A stretch of 64,000 nt of DNA from Sacculina carcini (GCA_916048095.2 OU696577.1:2502501-2566500), one strand, 5' to 3'; counted from the first letter of the stretch, positions 11,501 through 59,901 are shown. The notes: a model not told the origin generated them from the letters alone. Made by a program: numbers and translations.

Positions 11501-14500
11501 TGGAATCTCTCGAGCAGCGTGCGCAGCGAGCGCTCCACGAGCGATATGATGGTGAAGGCTGATAGTCCGAGCAGCAGGCCGATGTTGCTGCCTATGTCAG
11601 ACATGAGGTCCTCGCCGGTGTAGCCCAAGAACTCCTGCACCTGTTGAGCAGATCAGTGACAGAAAGTCTCTCGTGTTCACAATTGGCATATATTATGACG
11701 TGATGCGAAGAGGGTGAACGCTATAATTAGCAAGACTGCAATCCCCTCGCACCTTGATCATCATGAGACTGAGAGGTCAATGGGTCAAATCAAAGAGTTT
11801 GACAGTTAATTTCATGTGCATATTATGGGAGTAGAGGACTATTAGTCAAGTCTTGTCAAGGGTTATTACATCAATATGATAGATATTCATGTCAAATTGT
11901 TAGAAATGAGATATATAGCTGAATTGTGGCGATGAACGGTTTCAGTTTCGTAATTGATGTTGAGCGAGATGTGTCCAGAAGACTTTCCATTTTGATTTCC
12001 ATCTGATTTCCATTTGGTTCCATTTTGACTACCTGTAATTGGTGATTGGCCGTCTGCAGCATCAGTGAGGCGTTGTGCGAGTGAGCCGGCATATCTGTGC
12101 GATTGACACGATCGACTATGAAGTAGTCGCGGTGCAGGCATGGGTTGTAGCAGCTCGCACACTGGTGGACTGAGGTGCTGAGGAACGAGTGATGCAGGTT
12201 GTCGATGTCCTGTTGGCTCGAGCACACGGGCATGTTGACTGTGGTCTGCCACGAGCCACGGCACCCCTCCTGCTCGGCGGCATGCCTCCAGCGACAGTCC
12301 AGCACGCACTGGACGTGATGCAGCACACGTACAATATATTCATAGACCAGTATAGTGGTTTTGATTAGTGATTTCCCAGGTATCCTTCAATATAGGTCAG
12401 TTATTTATTTATTTTTGTGGCGCAATTTTCCGTCAATTAGTATTGGACTTAGAGATGGGTGCAATTGCAAGTGTGGAATGTCGTGGTTGTTCAGAGGAAC
12501 ACTTGTATGTTGTGTATGCTGGCAGGCGTTGTATGATGGTGTTATGCACAGATTGTGTGATGGGATATGATTTCGTCTCCAGATAGTGTTAGGGAATGTC
12601 CGTGACAGTAATTACACATCTGAAGGTGGCCAGCACATGGTTACAAACATTTCTTTGATTTCTTGCTAATGAAAGAGGGACACTTGTAGGAACTTCAATT
12701 ATTTGATGACTGAACGTGGCATAATACTTTATCAAATAAGTAGGAATTAAACCTGGCCTCTGAAGTAGGAGAGTTCGGTGATGTGTTCACCTGGTCCTTG
12801 GTGTAGCTGTGATGTTTGATACACGGCAGTCTTTTGGCGTTGGTTCGACGGAACTCGCGGAATGTGAGCGCCGCTGTCAGTCCGTAACCTGCCTGCATCG
12901 GCAGCGTGGCCATGCTGTTGTCGTATTGGCCGGGCTGTAGAGGAGGCTTCTCCCCGGTGTGCAGTATCATCAGAGAACGTCCGTCGGGCCACAACTGTGC
13001 TCCGTCCAGAGTGATCTGTGAAACGTTACTGCTGTTACATCTGTTCGTATTTGCTGTTGTTTGAGGTTATTTGCAATACAATGCAATCAAAATGGTTGAT
13101 TTGATTTGATCGGCAAGTCAATTGTCGCGGGTAGCTCTTACCTCGATCTTGCGACTATCTCGCATGCCCTTGCTGGTGATCAAGGTGTGACAGACAAAGC
13201 CAGGTGGGGTGATGCTGCTCTGCCAGTGTCCGATGCCCACGGCGCCCGGCGCGCACGTGCGAGGCTGCACGCCGGCACCTCCTATACACAGCGTCATGTT
13301 TTGCTTAACGCGCGTGTTGTGTCGACCGATGAGTGTGCGCGAGCTCTCTTTACCCGACGCCCAGAGCCAAGACATCATTGGGTCTTGCAGCACGGTGAAC
13401 GTCTCCAAGTTGGACGGACACACTGTGATGTTAGGCAAGGGCACGGAATAGCGACGCACGCGCGTCAAAATGTGCTCGGATAGGTAGCGACTCATGTTGA
13501 AGTAGAGCAGATACATAAACAGTGCTAGAATGGTCAAGCGAAGGGCATCGCGTATCCCGGCGGCCACACGAACGAACCACATCGCCTCAGGCTTGTTGGA
13601 TTGATCAGCGAATCACCACCGACAAATGCCAACTGGGTCTGGCTTGCCGAAGCTGCAGTCTGCGTTGGTTCTGAACAGCGTTGAATCAAAATTGACCCTT
13701 GAGTTGAAATTCTGAGTCTTAAGTCGTTTGACTTGGTCGATGCACACACAGACATACACACATACAAATACAGTTTCAATTTAGTCAGCGTAAATGAGAG
13801 TGTCAACTTGATTATAGACAGGTATGTCATTTGTCACTGATTGTTCAATATCGTTTAATGTTTGGAATGGCCTTGGTCTCACGGCTTTGTTGTTGTTGCC
13901 ATTGAGTCTTCATCGATCTTCTGTCCAATTGTCTAATATGCTGCATCATATCCAGTTCACAGCCAATGCGATGTCTTATGGGACTCCCCGAAGGCACTGT
14001 GTGCCTGCATTATAAATTTAGCACCATTATAATAGAGGTCCGACTTGGTGAAAATGCAGTTGCGAGCAGCCCCTCAGCTCCATTGGGCTGGGGAATTTTA
14101 TGCGCTACTTTATGCCAAATTCTAATAACATATGTGATGCAATGGGCCCTCAACACTTGTTGCCCTCCGGCCGTGGGATTCGGGGACGGTTGCAACGGTT
14201 CTGCTCCGGTTAATTGTCAACCTATTCGTAGATGTTCGTACACAAATACACAAACATGCACAGAAACCCGTACGTATCTTACTAAACGTGATGCTTCATC
14301 CAACATCCTTGTATTTCGATTCGTATAAGTCTTGTATTGGAATGTTTATATTTTCATTGTCTTGTTCTTGCTGAATTATTTTATTTCTGTACAATCAACT
14401 GCATTGCGTTGGTCTGTTTTATTGTGTGGAGGCTTCAACTGTGTTGTTTTCTTACATATCCGTATCTACAGTATCCAAATGTATCGACATTTGGAAAATT

Positions 14501-17229
14501 GTTCCATCACTTTGTTGTCGCCAGCTGGCGTATTCTTAATTGCGTCCATTTCTATTGTGGTTGCCGGCGTGGAAAGGTGCAGTAACAAGGCGCCGGGCTC
14601 AGCTCATGGTCTGGGCAGTGGTCGCGTGCGACTGTGTCTGCTAGTTGTGGCCAGTCCCGCTCTCTTGCTAGTCGATCACGTGCACTTTCAGTACAATGGA
14701 CTGCTGCTCGGACTACTGCTCATCAGTATTGGCTTCTCACAACAGGTGTGCGCCGCGACATTCTGCCTGTTTAATTAGAGTTTATACGTGATTGACCCGG
14801 TGACTTTTCGGCAGGTCATAATAGTCTATATCTCGTGTATATTCTTTCAGCGAATTATATGAGTCATTGGTGTATAGTTTTTAGCGAGGTAATTGATAGT
14901 CTGATACCGAAACGTTCCTCCGCGTGACGGCTATTAATTGTGACATTTAGCCGTTGTCACTTATCAAAGGTGAATGTCTACGTTGGCTGAAAGATGTCCC
15001 ATGTCCCAGAAACCCCTGACTCTTTCATCGCCTCATTTATTCTCGCCCACACCACTAACTTACATGTATATTTACTTGAAGGAATGCCTTATCAGTTGCC
15101 TATACTTTTGCTTATAATTTTCATCGATACATTTGATCGATGCTTGCCGAGCCTCTTTTAGTATGTTTTCTCTTTCACCTGCAGGGTCACCATTTGCGTT
15201 CGGCATTCGTGTTTGCCGTTCTGCTCAACATGAAACACATTTTCCTCTACGTGGCGCCCGCCTATTTCGTCTTTCTGTTGCGCGTGTATTGTCTTCACTG
15301 GCCTAATGGCCGCTGCTGGCCTCGTATTAGATTTGGCAACTGCGTTCGTCTGGCGTCATTGCTGGCGCTCGTGTTTGGCGTCTCGCTCGCGCCATTCATT
15401 GTCGCCAACCAATTGCCGCAGGTGCGTCGTTTTGTTCTCGCTGGGTGCGCAAGTATATTTGTATGTTCGATACAACTTCAGAAGTACTTGTAAGCGTTTG
15501 ATTGACATTTCAGAAGTACTTAAATCCATAAGTTCTCAGAACTTGTCATTTATTGCGCAGAGCAGACATTAATTTCGTTTGTGTCTGCTTTACGGGCATT
15601 TATGTAGAGCGCAATTCGTTCAGAACTGCAACAACACTGACCTCTATTTGAATTATCAAGAAACGAAATGAAAACGTAAGCTCAAATATTAACACGTGAA
15701 CTGAACAAACAACACCGTAATTGACTGACAAACAGTAATGAATGCCGCACTTCTGAATGCGTGTTCGATTCATGCACTTTGGAAGGTTCTATTTCTGTGA
15801 ATCGAATATACCTTATGTGTGTTTAATGCGGGACATATATATTTCACTGAAGCTCAAATTAAACTGGTGCAAATGTTTGGCAGGATGTGGTACCACGTGG
15901 TTCTATGTTCACGCGCCTTTGTATCGGGCTAACTGTATGCTACATGATATGGGCCTATTGGCCTGTCTCTCAAGTATATCCACATGTGTGTGTGTGTGTG
16001 TGTGTGTGCGTGTGTGTGTGTGTGTGTTTCAGTTGTTGAGGCGGCTGTTCCCGTTTCAGCGGGGTTTGAGTCACGCCTACTGGGCGCCCAATGTGTGGGC
16101 ATTGTACAACTTTCTCGACAAAATCCTCCTAGTGTTTGGTGAGTGATTTTCAGTGTGTGTGTGCTTGGGTCTGCGGTTCGTAACTTGTGGGAAAGTCCCC
16201 ATTGATAGGCAATGGAGGAGTTGCCAAGTAGAAGATCAAAGATCGGACAGAACAGGACAAATAAGTGTGTTTTTATCAATCCGAATTCGTTTATTTTTCT
16301 TACTAGTGACTTTCTCACGTTTAAAATTTGTTGATGCAACTGAATTTATTGCATTTCTCAGTGCTGTTGCGGGAAATGAAGAACTGTCCCATTCAAGAAG
16401 TGGACAATCAAAGAACAACAACGCTACGAACTACTGGTTTAGGCTAAAGCGCTCCAGATGTGTGTATGTGTATGTGTTTGTGTGTGTGTGTGTGTCAGCG
16501 CGCATGACAGGCATGTCTTTGGCTGCATCGTCCGACGTGGCTTCAATGACTGGCGGACTGGTGCAGGACACGGCCCCGGCACTGTTGCCTCGCATCAGCG
16601 CCGGCTTCACAATGATTGCCAGTCTTGTCGCCATGCTGCCCGGCCTGGTGAGCGTGTGGCGACGTCCTCACAATGCCTCCGCTCTAGCCACGGGCGTCAC
16701 TCACTGCGCGGCCGCGGCGTTTCTGTTTGGTTGGCACGTGCACGAGAAGGCCATTCTGCTGGTGCTCACGCCGCTGGCCGTCGTGGCGCTGCGCTCTGTC
16801 GACGCGCTGTCCGTCCACTGTCAGTTATCGGTGGTGGCCGCGTGTAGCGTGCTGCCCCTGCTACCGACCGGAGCTGTTGTCGAGTCGACGTTCAAAATGA
16901 CTCTGACGGCGGCGCTGGCGGTCGCTCTCCCACTGTTGTTTCCACAGCGGCCGCTAGAGGGCGTGAGTGCGCTGGTCTGGCGGGTGTATGCGTGTGTGCT
17001 GGCGTCGGTGTGTGTGTACAGCGAGTGGGTGCATGTGTATTGTCCGTGGAGCGAGCGTTGGCCATTTTTGCCGTTGCTGCTAATGTCTGTGACTTGTGCG
17101 CTGGGCGTAATCGCCAGCTGGCTAGCCTTGCTTCGCTCCCTTGCCGTGACGTCACATAAAGTGGGCGGCGCCTCGTTGTCAGCGGTTGCCGCCCGCAATT
17201 CTAGGGGTACGAAGACTGGATATTCATAA
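8497..17229 (+). CDS. ALG8: ALG8, dolichyl-P-glucose:Glc1Man9GlcNAc2-PP-dolichol alpha-1,3-glucosyltransferase (seven exons)
   Basis: Exons: 8497-8561, 8823-8990, 10502-10606, 14583-14745, 15185-15421, 16033-16138, 16499-17229. Together they give 524 codons plus stop, close to the ~526 residues of the vertebrate protein. ALG8 adds the second glucose to the lipid-linked N-glycan precursor on the lumenal side of the ER membrane, using dolichyl-phosphate-glucose. Family signatures in order: [12 protein letters not shown] (about 25-36), [80 protein letters not shown] and [11 protein letters not shown] (about 359-369). Hydrophobic segments occur throughout, as in this multipass ALG6/ALG8 family. 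The start at 8497 has A at -3 and G at +4. An in-frame ATG at 8470 would add nine residues, and TAA at 8449 closes the frame. An alternative acceptor for exon 7 would shorten it by four residues. A DEG/ENaC gene is nested in intron 3 on the other strand. Confidence 0.95.
8562..8822 (+). other. ALG8 intron 1
   Basis: This 261-bp intron ends in a TGTGTGTGTCTGTGTACTGGCAG acceptor region in which TG repeats stand in for much of the pyrimidine tract. Confidence 0.8.
8823..8990 (+). CDS. ALG8: ALG8 exon 2 (lumenal loop 1 motifs)
   Basis: Carries [18 protein letters not shown] and [15 protein letters not shown], the most diagnostic ALG8 stretch. In the related ALG6 enzyme the proposed catalytic Asp lies in the equivalent D-F-E-x-x-R-x-W motif (from memory). 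The donor is CCAGC/gtgagtt, phase 2. Confidence 0.95.
8991..10501 (+). other. ALG8 intron 2
   Basis: 1.5 kb, AT-rich. I see no nested gene. The longest frames show no known motif. Confidence 0.7.
10502..10606 (+). CDS. ALG8: ALG8 exon 3
   Basis: After the split Ala codon it reads [20 protein letters not shown] and then [14 protein letters not shown]. This aligns with the family block NLNY-S-x-R-x-LLFQRxSVI. Acceptor TTGATCAG, donor CTCAT/gtgagtac, phase 2. The standalone frame is only 34 codons. Confidence 0.9.
10726..11008. mobile_element. hAT-type non-autonomous element (283 bp)
   Basis: The terminal inverted repeats are CAGTGGTTCCCAACCT at the left and AGGTTGGGAACCACTG at the right, an exact pair. 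The flanks AACTACAG (10718-10725) and AACTACAT (11009-11016) match at seven of eight positions, fitting the 8-bp target duplication of hAT transposons. There is no transposase frame. It lies in ALG8 intron 3, just downstream of the nested channel gene's stop. Confidence 0.9.
11350..11640 (-). CDS. DEG/ENaC exon 4 (TM2, pore and C-terminus)
   Basis: 96 codons plus [23 protein letters not shown] is the pre-TM2/pore signature. The ~60-residue cytoplasmic tail contains a RRR stretch and is Ser/Ala/Gln-rich. An alternative acceptor six bases in (GTGCAG/GAG) keeps the frame. Confidence 0.93.
   Translation of the reverse strand: MQEFLGYTGEDLMSDIGSNIGLLLGLSAFTIISLVERSLRTLLERFQQSVSAQAVASEAVNQLSQLARRRASSLYSTSSAKMAVSPMGATHDQLPQ
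11350..13582 (-). CDS. DEG/ENaC (amiloride-sensitive sodium channel family) subunit, four exons
   Basis: Exons in transcription order: 13142-13582, 12791-13015, 12033-12308, 11350-11640. All junctions are phase 0, giving 410 residues. The family forms trimeric, usually sodium-selective, plasma-membrane channels with two membrane segments and a large cysteine-rich ectodomain. Visible: TM1 at about 14-36; the post-TM1 block [14 protein letters not shown] (about 46-59); an ectodomain with 12 cysteines, including the C-x3-C-x10-C run [16 protein letters not shown] (223-238); and TM2 at about 326-350, with [14 protein letters not shown] and a G-L-S selectivity-filter triplet (339-341). It is shorter than typical members (about 500 or more residues). 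The N-terminus is only about 13 residues and the conserved His-Gly gating motif reads Ala-Gly (8-9), so an upstream exon may be missing. It lies antisense in ALG8 intron 3. The ligand cannot be predicted. Confidence 0.88.
12033..12308 (-). CDS. DEG/ENaC exon 3 (cysteine-rich domain)
   Basis: 92 codons with seven cysteines at residues 223, 227, 238, 251, 272, 275 and 279, the spacing of the family's thumb/palm cysteines. The acceptor ...CACGTCCAG has a weak pyrimidine tract. Joining it gives SYTKDQ-CVLDC, as expected. Donor CAG/gtagtc. Confidence 0.87.
12791..13015 (-). CDS. DEG/ENaC exon 2 (ectodomain)
   Basis: 75 codons, [12 protein letters not shown] through SYTKDQ. The segment [17 protein letters not shown] matches the family's region just before the cysteine-rich run. 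Acceptor TTTCACAG, donor CAG/gtgaaca. Confidence 0.85.
13142..13582 (-). CDS. DEG/ENaC exon 1 (TM1 and proximal ectodomain)
   Basis: 147 codons from ATG (13582) to KIE, donor GAG/gtaagag. It carries TM1 ([15 protein letters not shown]) and NITVCPSN. N-glycosylation sites include N-I-T and N-M-T. A TGA lies ten codons upstream in frame, so the start is either this ATG or an upstream exon spliced in after that TGA. Confidence 0.85.
14583..14745 (+). CDS. ALG8: ALG8 exon 4
   Basis: Reads [13 protein letters not shown] then [20 protein letters not shown] and [21 protein letters not shown]. The VDHxHFQYNG motif is diagnostic. The hydrophilic linker is about ten residues shorter than in vertebrates. 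Phase 2 in, phase 0 out (CAG/gtgtgc). The frame is open upstream, so an earlier acceptor cannot be excluded. Confidence 0.9.
14746..15184 (+). other. ALG8 intron 4
   Basis: 439 bp. No feature seen beyond the splice sites (donor gtgtgc, acceptor CACCTGCAG). Confidence 0.8.
15185..15421 (+). CDS. ALG8: ALG8 exon 5
   Basis: 79 codons, phase 0 at both ends: [36 protein letters not shown], then a hydrophobic run ending FIVANQLPQ. The vertebrate protein has the same LPQ boundary. Confidence 0.95.
15422..16032 (+). other. ALG8 intron 5
   Basis: 611 bp. A (TG)n tract at about 15983-16027 runs to within five bases of the acceptor TTTCAG. Confidence 0.85.
16033..16138 (+). CDS. ALG8: ALG8 exon 6
   Basis: [20 protein letters not shown] then [15 protein letters not shown] plus one base. 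RLFPFxRGLxHAYWAPN is highly conserved. Donor TTTG/gtgagtg. Retention of intron 6 would give a stop within three codons. Confidence 0.95.
16139..16498 (+). other. ALG8 intron 6
   Basis: 360 bp. It ends in a (TG)n-rich tract directly before the TGTCAG acceptor. A second acceptor (GACAG at 16506-16510) in the same phase would remove RMTG from the protein. Confidence 0.8.
16499..17229 (+). CDS. ALG8: ALG8 exon 7 (C-terminal half) and stop
   Basis: 243 codons plus [31 protein letters not shown] (the conserved His motif), then further hydrophobic segments and [20 protein letters not shown]. It ends in a basic Ser-rich tail without a canonical KKxx retrieval motif. This half is GC-rich relative to the flanking introns. 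Confidence 0.94.
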
Positions 17230-17534
17230 CGGCAGCGTTTTAGTATAATTGGTTGATTACTCAGCTGATATGTGTTCAATTCTCGTCGATTTTCTGCGTA
17301 TGTTTGGGAAGATTTTTTATTGTTGTGTTATTACAATAGAAGTTTTGTTATGAAAATTTTTGATATTGCCTGAATATTTCAGTATTTTTGAGTTGTTTTC
17401 ATTAACGATTTTGATTTAGTGATATAATCACAATATAATATTAGCATTCCAATGTTTCTATGTTGAGCTAATCATTTGTTGTGCATTTCTAATAATTAAG
17501 ACCAATTCACCTCGCATCCATGTATTTTTCGGCG

Positions 17535-17792
17535 TATAGATGGCGCTTGAGAAAGATGTGACAGCAGAAATGTGGTGACGCACCACAGAACTGGAATATC
17601 ACGAAGTTAATTTCGTTAAAGGCCAGAAGACGCATGGATCAAGTAGTGTGTTTGTGACAGTACAGTACAGTATGACGTCACAAGTATACACTAGATGTTC
17701 AATGCGTCTTCTGGCTTCTCACTTATTAGCTTCGTGATTTTTTTTGTTGGCTCATGGCTGTTGAATCAGTCAGCACGCAAGCGCCATCTATA
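17535..17792. mobile_element. palindromic MITE-like element (258 bp)
   Basis: The ends TATAGATGGCGCTT (17535-17548) and AAGCGCCATCTATA (17779-17792) are exact inverted complements. Inside, GCCAGAAGACGCAT (about 17620) and ATGCGTCTTCTGGC (about 17702) form a second inverted pair, so the whole element can fold as a long hairpin. No coding frame. The superfamily is not clear. A TA-flanked Tc1/mariner-type MITE is possible. Confidence 0.75.
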
Positions 17793-18099
17793 TCTGTAAT
17801 TATATTTTGCAGATTCCGTTTGATGAGCAGCGGAATCTGAGAAAATCGTCAATTACATGAGAAACGCATTACAGGCAATATGAAATTGTAACCGCACAGT
17901 GCAGCATGATGCCACTTACTACTATAACTCGCATGAGGGACTTTCTCTCTGCGTTGATTGACTGCCATACGTCCGTGACGTCATACTGTAGTGTACGGTT
18001 ACAAATGTATAGTACCTCATCAACTCGTCTCCTTATTCACTAAATATTAGTGGTGTCATGTGGGTTGAAGTCTCGCAAACCAGGCGCCTTTTCATTTGA

Positions 18100-18118
18100 A
18101 ATAAATTAATTGTTTATT
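18100..18118. terminator. candidate bidirectional poly(A) signal for ALG8 and ephrin
   Basis: AATAAA on the + strand at 18100-18105 is followed by TTTATT (AATAAA on the - strand) at 18113-18118. The two genes converge here, about 0.9 kb after the ALG8 stop and 1.25 kb after the ephrin stop. A further + strand AATAAA lies at 18243. Signal hexamers occur by chance in AT-rich DNA, so this is only a candidate. Confidence 0.4.
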
Positions 18119-19372
18119 TCATTATATTTCTCCTCTAAAGGTTTTTCAAAAATTAGGTTAGCTTGTTGTTTAATTTTTTCGTTGTGCGGGCTTCGGTGCG
18201 ATAATCTGTGGTGCATCTGCACAACGCTCTTTTCCTTCCTCGAATAAAAAACCACTAAATTAGTCTCGATATTTGTAGGTTTTGTTGCTTGCGCGACCGT
18301 ACTGTACCAGCAGTTTAGGCCCTATTATACTAGGCCAGCTTATGTAGTCATATTAGAGCGCGATTTAAAACAAGTGCTTGCGTTGTAGACACATTGTATT
18401 CGCAAGTATATACACAACACTGAAACACAAACATACGCAGACACACAAGCATACACACACACATACACGAGGATTTCTGGCGAACAGGGCGCTCGGATGA
18501 GCACACATTCAATGAAATTTGATGCACAGGTCCACAATACCTGAGTGAAAGAAAAAAGCACTAAACACCAATGCTTCTATCTAAGTATCAGTGAGATGTA
18601 CAGAGAAATTGGACTTTGCCCAGTTGTTCGGTTAGCAGTGCTTGAATTTACGTTTGAGAGAGTGATATGGCGAGAGGTACATTCATTGAAGTTCACACAC
18701 ACACACATAAATATGCGTACGTGCAACACACAAACATACACACCAATGGCAAAGCCTTGACTTGGCAAAACACACACACACACACACAGACAATGACATT
18801 CAGAGGTAAGCGCTCAGGCAAGCACATACACACAACCCGCCAACTCAAATCACACGATATACAACAATAATCATCTAATAATAATCACAATAACATCCAA
18901 TAATAAGCATATTATAGATGAGGACAATAATGCAATCGATTGTGTATGTGTATGTATGTGTGTGTGTTGGCTACACTTTATGACTTATATGCAACACACA
19001 CATGCACACTAACATACACACACACACTCTGGCATAGGACAACGTAACACAATGAAGACATGCATACATACGCTCACATACACACATACATTCAACACAA
19101 TAATAATTATATTAATAATAATGGGCCGGTTTAGACACGGCTATCACAAAAATCGGCAGCGGTGCAGGTGCTCGGCGACACGAAGCGCGTGCACACACAC
19201 ACACACACACACACACAAACATCACGTAAAGCTTTCACGCGCACACCGACACTAGCGCCACCTACGACGGAGCTGCCGGAAACCACTAGTTGTTCTGTGT
19301 GTCGCATTGGTGGCGCTAGCGTCGCCCGGGCAGGGTTCGGCGTTTGTTCGGTGAGCATTGCTCGGGCAAGCC

Positions 19373-57732
<38,360 letters not shown>

Positions 57733-59558
57733 GATGAATGATCTTTGAAGGAACGAAGATTTCTCCAGACGAGGCGAAACAGCCACGAGAAATAATTTCA
57801 CACACGCGTCCACCCACACACACACACAATATATATCCTAACGAAGTTCACTCCAAATCGCAAAGGAGTGTGGGCGCAAATGTTCTGCCCCTACAAATAC
57901 ACCTATCGAACGTACACTAGCTTGCAAACAAAATCACTGGTTCACTGAAGCGTCAACACTGATATATCGCACAGTACAGCGCCACTCACAATCGGAGCTC
58001 AGAAAAACACGTCCGCTCAGCACAACGCACAGACGACGACTGAACCTGTGATCACACGTTGGCCAGGTGTGTGCGCGAGCATGCGAGCGTGTGTGATTGT
58101 ATGCTCGTGTGCGCCACGGTGGTGTATGTATACGTGTGCGTGTGTGCATGCTGGTGCGTGTGTGTGTGTGTGTGTGAGTGTGTGTGTTATCGGCGCGATG
58201 GACTATGTTCTCTCAGCACCCAGCAAGAACGGACACTCGCGGCTCGAATACCGTTGATAATTGGTCAAGCAGTCATACGCGAGGGCATGTATGATATCGC
58301 GGTGTGCAGTCCTCATGTCTGACCGCCAAGCAAAACACTGCAACAGAATTCTGGCTGTCCCTCATTGGCCATGCATTCCATGTCAGCAGAGTATTCACTC
58401 TACAGTGTCGTACAATTTTAGCTAGTGTATAATAAAGTGGAAAATACTAACTAATCCGACGTCAAAGCTCTCATGATAACGTTAGCTGTTTAGTCAAGAT
58501 AAGCCGGCTGAATTAAAAAAACATTCTCCACTGGATTTCGAGCCGGAAGAGAATTGACACGGAATGGAAAGCTGAACGAAGGACATATCCGCGTAGAATT
58601 CATTACAATGCACAAATACGTAACTCAGATACAAATACATAGTTGTATTTGAGCCGAAAAGTATGGCATGTTTTGGTCAAATTGGATTGTATGTAAAGAG
58701 CGTATGATAACTTGGATCGATCGAAAGCCATAAGGCAAATATATGATTTTTGAAGCAATGTGTTAAAGAGACAAATATACGATGCTTCACGAGTTTTTGT
58801 CCGAATTTTTAATTTTTAATCGCTATCATTCAATCACGATGAAAATAACAAAATACTTTATTAACGATTCTTAAATCATTTTATTTGAATGATTTCAATA
58901 TCATTGAATGCAATCTGGTCAAAATAATACAAAAATTCAAATAGAACATAATTTCCTCAAAAATGCAAACAACCACAGTATATTATTTTTATATTATAAA
59001 AAGTAGTCATAGTTAATTTTTAATATTTTTAAAACATAATACGATAAGGAAGAAACAATTTCAATTTTGGAATAAGCGTGAACCAATATTCTATGAGGCA
59101 AGTTTAACCAGGTCTCTTATGATTCAAAAAGTTCAAAGTCAAAGTTCAATGATACCTTCACACAGTATTACTATCGAAACAAACGGGATATGTACGTAGA
59201 TATGTATATATATATATATGTATAGATATGATACGTAGATCGCGTCATTCATTTAATTCACTCATAGTACAGATGTGATTTATGACTCATGAGTCAACAC
59301 TTATGACTCATAGCACAGCATTGACCTGCGGAAACACCACATATTTTGAGATCATATATCAACCAGTATATAGTACTTGGGATATTTTAATTATCTATTT
59401 TAACAAGTTGATGTAATAATATGTTATATATAATAATAATAATATAATATCCTCTCTAACATAATTCTGGGAGTAAATTTAATATTCAGACTATTCTGAA
59501 ACGTTCATTATTCACTTTTACTATTGTTTACAGTTGGTTATCAAATCACTAAGCCTTT
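57733..59558. other. region upstream of the ephrin first coding exon
   Basis: It should contain the ephrin 5' UTR and promoter, but no start site is identifiable. A CA run (57812-57828) lies just upstream of the ATG on the transcribed strand. TG runs occur at 58134-58188. From 58400 to 59550 the DNA is strongly AT-rich with a (TA)n patch at 59207-59218 and no coding signal. Confidence 0.4.
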
Positions 59559-59566
59559 GTCTACAG

Positions 59567-59901
59567 CAGGCGTTTTTACCGAGGATATCACACCCCTTGG
59601 ACGCTTGGGACCCAAAGGACGGGGGTCTTGGACTCGATGTCTGGATGCCGGTAGTTTTATTGTAAAAATAATAAAACAATCATTTCAACAAAATAAAATA
59701 AAAATGGTTATGTTTTTTTCTAGTAATGAGTATCTGAAGTTCAGTAAATTCAAGCGATTGAAATACTCGTAGATGTGGAAGACATACTTGCATATATTAT
59801 GATTGGCGATAATTATTTGAACAGTCAAGTAAAGGGGTAATTGGACCATATTCGACAATCCATTGGGGGTATGGGATCATCATAAAGATCAAGAATCCTT
59901 G
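59567..59901. mobile_element. hAT-like element with exact 8-bp target duplication (335 bp)
   Basis: Both flanks read GTCTACAG (59559-59566 and 59902-59909). The ends CAGGCGTTTTTACC and GATCAAGAATCCTTG are weakly inverted-complementary and resemble the CAGGGGTTCTTAACC type of hAT terminus. No transposase frame is visible. Confidence 0.75.

Larger units (their letters stand above)
10607..14582 (+). other. ALG8 intron 3, host of the nested channel gene
   Basis: 4.0 kb, the longest ALG8 intron. It contains a hAT-type inverted-repeat element (10726-11008) and the complete recognisable part of a DEG/ENaC gene on the opposite strand (11350-13582). Positions 13583-14582 show no further recognised exon. 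Confidence 0.85.
17230..19372. other. convergent 3' intergenic region between ALG8 and the ephrin gene
   Basis: Contains a palindromic element (17535-17792), AT-rich DNA with poly(A) signals on both strands near 18.1 kb, and short CA-rich runs from 18430 to 19230. No coding sequence recognised. The ALG8 3' UTR probably includes the palindromic element, since I see no AATAAA on the + strand before 18100. Confidence 0.5.

Noticed and set aside
13534-13830. Frame upstream of the DEG/ENaC start, considered as its N-terminal exon
   Set aside because: It runs in a different reading frame across the same bases as TM1 and has no His-Gly motif.
16153-16498. N-terminal extension of the ALG8 exon 7 open frame
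   Set aside because: It is intron 6 read through. Exon 6 ends at a good donor, and reading through from exon 6 gives an immediate stop. The extension has no ALG8 similarity.
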